DNA of 6,801 bases. It comes from CAZFCK01 sp964517355. Lineage in GTDB: Bacteria; Desulfobacterota; Desulfovibrionia; Desulfovibrionales; Desulfovibrionaceae. The position numbers were made by a program, and so were the translations under genes. Shown here piece by piece: positions 1 to 4,750 of this stretch. Location of the stretch: assembly GCA_964517355.1 (NCBI GenBank), contig CAZFCK010000246.1, forward strand, positions 1-6,801, written 5' to 3'. Every line of letters starts with the position of its first letter. Position 1 is the first letter of the stretch. Under the pieces are notes generated by a model. That model saw nothing but the letters and a program-made list of their open reading frames with translations, was not told where the DNA came from and did no database searches.

Positions 1-7
1 ATTGGAA

Positions 8-50
8 ATTGTTTCAGGGGAGAGCCTTGTTTCAAGGCGAAAATGCGCTA
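8..50 (+). repeat. Structured direct repeat, copy 1 (5' part cut by window edge)
   Basis: This copy matches 6543-6585 at 37 of 43 positions without a gap. It contains a 6-bp hairpin with a 3-base loop (GCCTTG at 24-29, CAAGGC at 33-38) followed by the tail GGCGAAAATGCGCTA (36-50), whose first three bases close the hairpin. The TTCAGGG at 13-19 is the 3' arm of a second hairpin whose 5' arm, judging by the complete copy, lies just outside the window. Two of the six differences between copies fall on one hairpin base pair and compensate each other. The element's class is unknown: a REP-like or MITE-like repeat or a structured RNA are all possible. Confidence 0.75.
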
Positions 51-74
51 AGAACCTTTTGGAACAGGTTCTTA
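49..74 (+). other. 8-bp hairpin directly after repeat copy 1
   Basis: TAAGAACC (49-56) pairs perfectly with GGTTCTTA (67-74) around a 10-base loop. It overlaps the last two bases of the repeat tail. No T-run follows, so it does not look like an intrinsic terminator. Copy 3 of the repeat has no equally good hairpin at this place, so this stem is probably local and not part of the repeat. Confidence 0.5.
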
Positions 75-152
75 AGAGTATCCAGAACGTTGTGACAGGT
101 ACTGCTTGTGAATATGTTAACAATCTTGCCTGCGATAACCGTGGGACCGGGG

Positions 153-166
153 AGGGCGTTCGCCCT
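153..166. other. Short GC hairpin AGGGCG-TT-CGCCCT
   Basis: This is a perfect inverted repeat with a two-base centre, which would fold as a tetraloop hairpin. It lies in a G-rich stretch (141-178) upstream of the first gene. Similar G-run/C-run elements occur at 2398-2412 and, in weaker form, around 6634-6647 and 6776-6787. It could be the 3' end of an upstream transcript outside the window. No T-run follows directly. Confidence 0.4.
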
Positions 167-190
167 GGCGGGGTTCGGAGCATCCTTACT

Positions 191-221
191 TTGCAAAATA
201 GTTAAGAAATTTTTATATAAT
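191..221 (+). promoter_or_regulatory. Candidate promoter for the DUF4392 gene
   Basis: TTGCAA (191-196, 4 of 6 to the -35 consensus) lies 19 bases before a perfect TATAAT (216-221). An overlapping TATATA at 214-219 would give a 17-base spacer. The region is markedly AT-rich compared with its surroundings. If transcription starts near 228, the first gene has a leader of about 210 bases containing repeat copy 2 and several small hairpins. Confidence 0.4.
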
Positions 222-245
222 TAATTGAAATAAAAGGATATTACG

Positions 246-264
246 TCAGGGCGAAAATGCGCTA
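246..264 (+). repeat. Structured direct repeat, shortened copy 2
   Basis: The tail GGCGAAAATGCGCTA (250-264) is identical to that of copies 1 and 3. It is preceded by TCAGG, which in the full copies lies before the hairpin. The hairpin itself is missing. A deletion between the G-runs of a full copy would give exactly this junction. The remnant lies in the presumed leader of the DUF4392 gene, in the same orientation as the other copies. Confidence 0.55.
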
Positions 265-291
265 CCATCGTGATCCGGTTCGTCAAAACAT

Positions 292-307
292 TCCCCAAGG
301 AAGGGGA
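292..307 (+). other. Leader hairpin TCCCC/GGGGA
   Basis: TCCCC (292-296) and GGGGA (303-307) pair around a 6-base loop. It sits in the presumed leader of the DUF4392 gene. A second tiny stem follows (TGTC 344-347, GACA 352-355, tetraloop). Neither is followed by a T-run. The rest of 222-366 shows no coding potential that I can recognise. Confidence 0.3.
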
Positions 308-366
308 CAAAAACAATCGAGTAATACCGTTTCCTGTTCACGGTGTCCGGTGACAGCGCAAGGCAC

Positions 367-388
367 CAGTATAACGTTAAACATACTG
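367..388. promoter_or_regulatory. Operator-like inverted repeat
   Basis: CAGTAT (367-372) and ATACTG (383-388) form a perfect 6-bp inverted repeat with a 10-base spacer, so the half-site centres are 16 bases apart. This geometry is typical of a dimeric regulator contacting successive major grooves. It overlaps TATAAC (370-375), which resembles a -10 box, and lies 50 bases upstream of the DUF4392 start. No regulator gene is present in the window, so the binding protein is unknown. It could also act as an RNA hairpin in the leader. Confidence 0.35.
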
Positions 389-427
389 AAAATTGGAAAT
401 GGTATGAAAAGCGGAATAGGGATAACC

Positions 428-434
428 AGGGAGA
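428..434 (+). promoter_or_regulatory. Ribosome binding site that sets the DUF4392 start
   Basis: AGGGAGA lies 4 bases before the ATG at 439. The same frame is open further upstream to a GTG at 343, but that stretch has no comparable Shine-Dalgarno site and would add 32 residues without family similarity. The 439 start is therefore preferred. Confidence 0.6.
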
Positions 435-438
435 ATGC

Positions 439-1479
439 ATGTCCGAAAATGGGAATATGCTGCGCGTTGCCGCGGCCATAGACGATTTTATCACGCTCGA
501 TTTAGCCTGCCTGGGTGTTTCCGGTCCGTTGTTCGCGGCGTTGCAGCGGCATCAACCCGGTCCCATGTGTCTTGGCGCAGCGCGGTTTTTACTCGACAAT
601 CTGCCCCCTGAAGACGGCCTGGTCTGCATTGCCACGGGGTTTCCCATGGGCGGGGGCGTGCCGGAGACAGACGGCCCTGTTGGCGCGGCCATGCTGGCGC
701 GAGCGTTGCATCAGGCCTTGGGCGTGACCACGGTGCTGGTCACGGATCAGGGCTGGGAGGAATCCTTGCGCGCGGCCTGCATCGGCGCCGGCTTGTCGCC
801 CATGCCCCTGCAGGAGAACGGCGTGGAGCGCATCCGCTATTTGCGCCCCGTATATGTGGCCGCGGTGCCGCGGGATGAAGCCTCGGCCGCGAACGCATGC
901 GCCAGAATTATGCAATTGAAGCCCGATATGCTCATCGCCATCGAACGTCCGGGCAAGAACCATCTGGGCGTGTACCACGGCATGAACGGACGCCCCTTGG
1001 CCGGCTTTCTTTCGGATGTGGAGGGGCTTTTTGAGCTGGGACGTGAGGCCGGCGTGCCTGTGCTGGCTATTGGCGACGGGGGCAATGAAATCGGCATGGG
1101 ACTGGTGCGCGATGACCTTCCGGCGTTTCTGCCGCAGGCCGCGTCCTGCGGCTGCCCTTGCGGGGGCGGTACGGCCGCGGCTTTCGCCGCTGATTACCTG
1201 GTGGTGGCCAGCGTCTCGAACTGGGGCGCGGCGGGAATCGTCGCCGCCCTGGCCGCGGTCACAGGAGATATGGACGTGCTGCAGGAACCCGAGCGGGAGC
1301 AGCGCGCCATAGAATTGTGCGCCAATACCGGCGCGGTGGACGGGGTGAGCGTTTCGCCGGAACCGGCTGTGGACGGCATTCCGGCCCAGGAATGGTTCGG
1401 TTTGCTGCGCAGTCTGCGCGGTATGGTCACGCGAGGCATGGCGCGCAAGAAGGACTGGCGCAGGAAAGTGCACGACTGA
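439..1479 (+). CDS. D-glutamate cyclase-like protein, DUF4392 (C-terminal half of DGLUCY as a separate gene)
   Basis: The product is 346 residues, soluble, with no signal peptide or membrane segment. I recognise the glutamate cyclase-like C-terminal family (DUF4392) from three blocks: TGFPMGGGVPETDGPVGA at 66-83, the glycine-rich GDGGNEIGMG at 212-221, and DYLVVASVSNWGA at 252-264 followed by a helix. A C-terminal VDG...VDG pattern also fits. In animal DGLUCY this domain is fused behind a DUF1445 domain, and the enzyme dehydrates D-glutamate to 5-oxo-D-proline in mitochondria. Here the DUF1445 partner is the convergent gene 39 bases downstream, so the two products probably work together in the cytoplasm. 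Whether this half is active alone is unknown. An odd feature is the cysteine cluster at 237-241 (C-G-C-P-C), which I do not recall as a family signature. Family assignment is firm; substrate is inferred. Confidence 0.88.
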   Translation: MSENGNMLRVAAAIDDFITLDLACLGVSGPLFAALQRHQPGPMCLGAARFLLDNLPPEDGLVCIATGFPMGGGVPETDGPVGAAMLARALHQALGVTTVLVTDQGWEESLRAACIGAGLSPMPLQENGVERIRYLRPVYVAAVPRDEASAANACARIMQLKPDMLIAIERPGKNHLGVYHGMNGRPLAGFLSDVEGLFELGREAGVPVLAIGDGGNEIGMGLVRDDLPAFLPQAASCGCPCGGGTAAAFAADYLVVASVSNWGAAGIVAALAAVTGDMDVLQEPEREQRAIELCANTGAVDGVSVSPEPAVDGIPAQEWFGLLRSLRGMVTRGMARKKDWRRKVHD

Positions 1480-1518
1480 GGGGCAGGCCGGAATACCTGC
1501 TATTCACGGGCGGCGTGT
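1480..1518. other. Convergent gap between the two cyclase genes
   Basis: Only 39 bases separate the two stop codons. GCAGG (1483-1487) and CCTGC (1496-1500) can form a 5-bp stem with an 8-base loop, and CACG/CGTG (1505-1508, 1514-1517) a 4-bp stem. Neither has a proper T-run on either strand, so an efficient bidirectional terminator is not evident. Overlapping converging transcripts are possible. Confidence 0.3.
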
Positions 1519-2313
1519 TTACCGCGCCAACTCCGTATCGCGCACGTCGCAGACGAGCATATGTCCGGGGGCGTGCGTAATGGCGAAATCCAGATTACTG
1601 TGCGTCACGGCGGAAAGCCCGGATACGCCGCAGGCCCAGAACAGCGGGAGCTCGTTGTTCAATATGTCCACAGGGTCGCCGTAGTCCGGTTTGTTGATGT
1701 CCGCTATGCCCAGGGTTTCGGGACGCCCGACGCTGACGGGCGCGCCGTGCACAGCGGGGAAAGCTGCGGTGGCCAGGACCGCCGCGCTCACCAGGGAAGC
1801 GGGCACGGGCCGCATGCTGACCACCATGGGCCCGGAAAAGACTCCGGCGGGCGTCATCGGCAGGCACGTGCGGTACATGGGCACATTGCGCCCCATTTCG
1901 ATGTGGCGTACGGGAACTCCGGCGGCGAGGAGCCCTGTTTCAAACGTGAAACTGCACCCGATGAGGAACGTCACGAGATCCTCACGCCAATAGAGTGAGA
2001 TGTCGGTAACATACGAGGTTTGCCCCTTTTGGAGCACCACGTATTTCGGGCAGTCCGTGCGGATGTCGGATTCAGGCGCAAAGCGCGGACCGGCCACGGC
2101 GCCGGGATCGTAGACTTCGAGCAACGGCAGGGGGCGCGGATTGCGTTGACAAAGCAACAGAAAGTCCCAAGCATGGGCGCGCGGCAGGATAACCACGTTG
2201 GCCTGGACAAAACCGGAGCAGTATCCCGCGGTGGGCGCCGCATGGACGCCGGCACGCACTGCTTGTCGTAATTCTCGCGGCGCGAGCGATGGAGCCGATG
2301 GATCAACATGCAT
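1519..2313 (-). CDS. DUF1445 protein, YcsI-type putative hydro-lyase (N-terminal half of DGLUCY as a separate gene)
   Basis: The product is 264 residues, the usual length for this family (B. subtilis YcsI is of similar size). The whole family pattern is present in order: GYCSGFVQAN at 30-39, QRNPRPLPLLEV at 56-67, SDIRTDCPKY at 82-91, WREDLVTFLIGCSFTFE at 109-125, VRHIEMGRNVPMYRT at 135-149, GPMVVSMRP at 161-169, FPAVHGAP at 185-192, KPDYGD at 208-213, FWACGVS at 225-231 and THAPGHM at 246-252. No key block is missing. A perfect AGGAGG at 2322-2327 (minus strand) lies 8 bases before the ATG. In DGLUCY this domain is joined to DUF4392 and the enzyme forms 5-oxo-D-proline from D-glutamate. In B. 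subtilis, ycsI sits beside the pxpABC (ycsF, kipI, kipA) 5-oxoprolinase genes, which supports an oxoproline link. Here it faces the DUF4392 gene tail to tail and diverges from hyuA. The precise reaction of the bacterial protein is inferred. Confidence 0.92.
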   Translation of the reverse strand: MHVDPSAPSLAPRELRQAVRAGVHAAPTAGYCSGFVQANVVILPRAHAWDFLLLCQRNPRPLPLLEVYDPGAVAGPRFAPESDIRTDCPKYVVLQKGQTSYVTDISLYWREDLVTFLIGCSFTFETGLLAAGVPVRHIEMGRNVPMYRTCLPMTPAGVFSGPMVVSMRPVPASLVSAAVLATAAFPAVHGAPVSVGRPETLGIADINKPDYGDPVDILNNELPLFWACGVSGLSAVTHSNLDFAITHAPGHMLVCDVRDTELAR

Positions 2314-2378
2314 GATGGACGCCTCCTGAAAAGAAAAGTATGAAAAGCAGGTGAGAGGGGCGGACGTTGAGAGCGGTT

Positions 2379-2384
2379 ATTATA
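2379..2384 (-). promoter_or_regulatory. Candidate -10 box for the DUF1445 gene
   Basis: A perfect TATAAT on the minus strand follows an A7 run (2385-2391). A start near 2372 would give a leader of about 60 bases. I see no good -35; at the expected distance the sequence is GGTTCC or TTCCCC, which lies inside the G-run/C-run hairpin at 2398-2412. The promoter may need an activator, or the hairpin region may act as an operator. Confidence 0.35.
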
Positions 2385-2397
2385 TTTTTTTCATGCG

Positions 2398-2412
2398 CGG
2401 GGGAACCCCCCG
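2398..2412. other. G-run/C-run hairpin in the divergent spacer
   Basis: CGGGGG (2398-2403) pairs with CCCCCG (2407-2412) around a 3-base loop. It sits between the divergent start points of the DUF1445 gene and hyuA. It is not followed directly by a T-run on either strand, so it may not terminate; it could insulate the two promoters or be part of a control region. Confidence 0.4.
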
Positions 2413-2439
2413 GATGTGGGTAACGCCTCCGCCTCTCCC

Positions 2440-2467
2440 TTGTCTTGTTTTTTCGTTTGAGAGTAAT
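2440..2467 (+). promoter_or_regulatory. Weak candidate promoter for hyuA (distal)
   Basis: TTGTCT (2440-2445) and AGTAAT (2462-2467) each match 4 of 6 consensus positions with a 16-base spacer. A transcript from here would have a leader of about 130 bases that includes the hairpin at 2519-2540. This is a weak call by eye. Confidence 0.2.
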
Positions 2468-2518
2468 GAAACACTTACGTCTTCCACGGCCCAATACCTC
2501 CGGGAAGGGAACCTAAGG

Positions 2519-2543
2519 ACCGCAACCTTCTTCATGCGGTTTT
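2519..2543 (+). terminator. Attenuator-like hairpin upstream of hyuA
   Basis: ACCGCA (2519-2524) pairs with TGCGGT (2535-2540) around a 10-base loop, and three more T residues follow. It resembles a small, weak intrinsic terminator in the leader of hyuA. If the distal promoter is used, it could attenuate hyuA expression. The T-run is short, so termination would be inefficient. Confidence 0.25.
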
Positions 2544-2572
2544 CCCTTCGGTAATCCATAATTCGAACGTCG

Positions 2573-2578
2573 TATAGT
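2573..2578 (+). promoter_or_regulatory. Weak candidate -10 box for hyuA (proximal)
   Basis: TATAGT matches 5 of 6 consensus positions and would place the start near 2585, just before the AAGGAG at 2592-2597. No convincing -35 lies 16 to 18 bases upstream. A palindromic TTCGAA lies at 2562-2567, in the spacer. Confidence 0.25.
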
Positions 2579-2602
2579 GGCGGGAAAAATGAAGGAGCGA
2601 CA

Positions 2603-4603
2603 ATGCTGATCATTGGTGTTGATACGGGCGGCACCTTTACGGACTTGATATATCGGGACGCCACCGGATGGCATGTGTACAAACTGCTTTCCACGCCGGA
2701 CAACCCGGCTCGCGCGGTGCTGGAGGGCCTGGCCGCGGTCTCCGGGGACACGCGCCAGCGGCGCATAGTGCATGGGTCCACCGTGGCTACGAACGCCATT
2801 CTCGAGCGCAAGGGCGTGCGCACCGCGCTGGTCACCACAAAGGGATTTGAAGACGTTATCGCCATTGGCCGGCAGAATCGCTCCAGGCTCTATGATCTGG
2901 CGTTTCGGCGCGAACCGGCCATTGTGCCGGAAGAACTGCGCTTCGGCATTCCCGGCCGCATGCTCCAGACAGGCGAGGAGTACGAACCTTTCGACGCCGC
3001 GGCCGCAGAGGCGGTCATCAAGGCCATCAGGGAGCAAAACGCCGCTTCAGTGGCGGTGTGCCTGCTTTTTTCCTTCGCCAACCCCGAACATGAACAGCGG
3101 TTCGCCGCCATGCTGCGGGAGCAGGCGGGCGTGCCCGTATCCCTTTCTCATGAAATTTTAGCGGAATTCCGGGAATTCGAGCGCACCTCCACCACGGTGG
3201 TCAACGCCTATGTCAGCCCCAAGATGCACAGCTACATCTCCTTTCTGCAAGAACACCTGAGCGGGGATGATTCCCTGCGCATCATGCAGTCCAACGGCGG
3301 CAGCATCTCCGCGGAAACCGCCATGCACGAGTCGGTGCGCACCATTCTTTCCGGCCCGGCCGGAGGCGTGGTGGGCGCCTATGAAATCGGCAGGCTTGCC
3401 GGTTTCGACAAGCTCATCACCTTCGACATGGGCGGCACCTCCACGGATGTCTCACTGCTCGACAGCGCCCTTTCCATGACCCTGGAAACATCCATTTCCG
3501 GTTATCCCGTGAAAACGCCCATGCTCGACATCCACACCGTGGGCGCGGGCGGCGGCTCCATCGCCTGGATAGACGCGGGCGGCTCCCTCGCCGTGGGACC
3601 GGAAAGCGCCGGGGCCGATCCCGGCCCCATTTGCTACGGCAAGGGCGAACGCATCACGGTCACGGACGCGAACCTTTATTTGGGACGCCTGGTGGCCGAC
3701 CACTTTCTCGGCGGCGGCATGCGACTGCATACCGAGCGGCTGGAAAAACCCATGGCGGATATGGCCGCGCAACTGGGGCTGAGCCCCGCGGAGCTGGCCG
3801 AAGGCGTGCTGGACGTGGCCAACACCAACATGGAGCGCGCCATCAGGCTGATTTCCGTGGAGCGGGGCTACGATCCCCGGGAATTCACCCTGTTCACCTT
3901 TGGGGGCGCCGGAGCGTTGCACGCCGCCAGCTTGGCCAAGCTGCTGCACATGCCGCAGGTCTTCGTGCCGCGCAATCCGGGCATCCTGTCCGCGGTCGGC
4001 ATGCTCATGGCCGACGTGATCAAGGATTACTCCCAGACCGTGATGCTCGTGGCGGGCGAAACGCACCCCCAGGAGATTGCGGGCCATTTCGCGCCTCTTG
4101 AAAAGCGCGCCCTGGAAGAGCTGCTTGAAGAGGGCGTGGACAAGGAGCGCATCGTGCTCGAACATTACCTGGACATGCGCTATGAGGGGCAGAGCTTCGA
4201 AATCGTCACGCCCCTGGCCCTTAAGGGGAGTGATCAGAGCGAGGCGTTTCACGCGCTGCATGAGCGCACCTACGGCTACCGCAACCAGGCCAAGGCCGTG
4301 GAGATCGTCAACGTGCGCCTGCGCGCCCGGGGCTTGCCGGAAAAGCCGGAATTTCAGGCCAGGCCGCTGGCCGCGTCCGCGCCCCCGAAGGAAGCCGTAC
4401 TCGCGCACCGCGAGGCTGTGTTCGCGGGCAAGGCCTGCAGGACGGCCATTATCGATCGGGACCGCCTGTTGCCCGGCAACGTCGTTGAAGGTCCGGCGAT
4501 CCTGGTGGAATATTCCTCCACGGTGTGCGTGCCCCCGTTCGCGAATATGCGTGTGGACGGCTACGGCAATGTGATTATGCGTATCGATGCGCAGGAAGAG
4601 TGA
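2603..4603 (+). CDS. hyuA: Hydantoinase/5-oxoprolinase family protein, subunit A (ATP-dependent)
   Basis: The product is 666 residues, within the usual range for HyuA. The N-terminal Hydant_A_N domain begins with the phosphate-binding motif GVDTGGTFTD (5-14), followed by HGSTVATNAILERKG (57-71) and FREFERTSTTVVNAYVSP (189-206). The central Hydantoinase_A domain shows QSNGG (229-233), SGPAGGVVGA (250-259), a second ATPase-type motif FDMGGTSTDV (274-283), HTVGAGGGS (311-319), DPGPICYG (339-346) and FGGAGALHA (433-441). The C-terminal part has MRYEGQSFE (525-533). Members couple ATP use to opening of hydantoins, 5-oxoproline or related rings, and acetone and acetophenone carboxylases share the fold. 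The subunit should act with the downstream HyuB. GGAG at 2594-2597 lies 5 bases before the ATG. Cyclase genes next door suggest oxoproline as substrate, but the sequence alone does not decide between family reactions. Confidence 0.93.
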   Translation: MLIIGVDTGGTFTDLIYRDATGWHVYKLLSTPDNPARAVLEGLAAVSGDTRQRRIVHGSTVATNAILERKGVRTALVTTKGFEDVIAIGRQNRSRLYDLAFRREPAIVPEELRFGIPGRMLQTGEEYEPFDAAAAEAVIKAIREQNAASVAVCLLFSFANPEHEQRFAAMLREQAGVPVSLSHEILAEFREFERTSTTVVNAYVSPKMHSYISFLQEHLSGDDSLRIMQSNGGSISAETAMHESVRTILSGPAGGVVGAYEIGRLAGFDKLITFDMGGTSTDVSLLDSALSMTLETSISGYPVKTPMLDIHTVGAGGGSIAWIDAGGSLAVGPESAGADPGPICYGKGERITVTDANLYLGRLVADHFLGGGMRLHTERLEKPMADMAAQLGLSPAELAEGVLDVANTNMERAIRLISVERGYDPREFTLFTFGGAGALHAASLAKLLHMPQVFVPRNPGILSAVGMLMADVIKDYSQTVMLVAGETHPQEIAGHFAPLEKRALEELLEEGVDKERIVLEHYLDMRYEGQSFEIVTPLALKGSDQSEAFHALHERTYGYRNQAKAVEIVNVRLRARGLPEKPEFQARPLAASAPPKEAVLAHREAVFAGKACRTAIIDRDRLLPGNVVEGPAILVEYSSTVCVPPFANMRVDGYGNVIMRIDAQEE

Positions 4604-4750
4604 CGGCCGCGTACGGCGATCGATTTTTTATCCCGGCGTCCGGCTTCCGGTGAATTTTTCAGCCGGTATAATTTTTCTGGGAGATTTTCTTCCGCCGCCC
4701 AAAAGCCCCAGGTTACGGGGGCACAGGCGCGGAAAACGTAAGGAGTACGC
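4604..4750 (+). other. Structured hyuA-hyuB spacer with possible internal promoter or attenuator
   Basis: HyuA and HyuB genes are usually adjacent or overlapping, so 147 bases is long. Three structures are visible. A small stem GCCG/CGGC (4606-4609, 4614-4617) is followed six bases later by T6 (4624-4629). CCGGCT (4640-4645) pairs with AGCCGG (4661-4666), directly followed by TATAATTTTT (4667-4676). GCCCC (4705-4709) pairs with GGGGC (4718-4722), enclosed by CCGC/GCGG (4692-4695, 4729-4732) just before the ribosome site. The second structure reads both as a terminator with an interrupted T-run and as a promoter whose -10 is a perfect TATAAT (no good -35). Either would let hyuB be expressed at a level different from hyuA. 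Confidence 0.4.

Noticed and set aside
2..205. 67-residue open frame at the left edge
   Set aside because: It runs through the hairpin repeat and a G-rich hairpin, resembles no protein I know and has no clear ribosome site.
343..438. GTG at 343 as an upstream start of the DUF4392 gene
   Set aside because: The extra 32 residues look like translated spacer DNA, span the inverted repeat at 367-388 and lack a Shine-Dalgarno site; AGGGAGA directly precedes the ATG at 439.
589..1473. 294-residue open frame antisense to the DUF4392 gene
   Set aside because: Composition is that of a shadow frame, and the plus-strand gene carries clear family motifs.
3452..4408. 318-residue open frame antisense to hyuA
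   Set aside because: It is rich in His, Gly, Arg and Gln, typical of the shadow frame of a GC-rich gene, and hyuA is fully conserved on the other strand.
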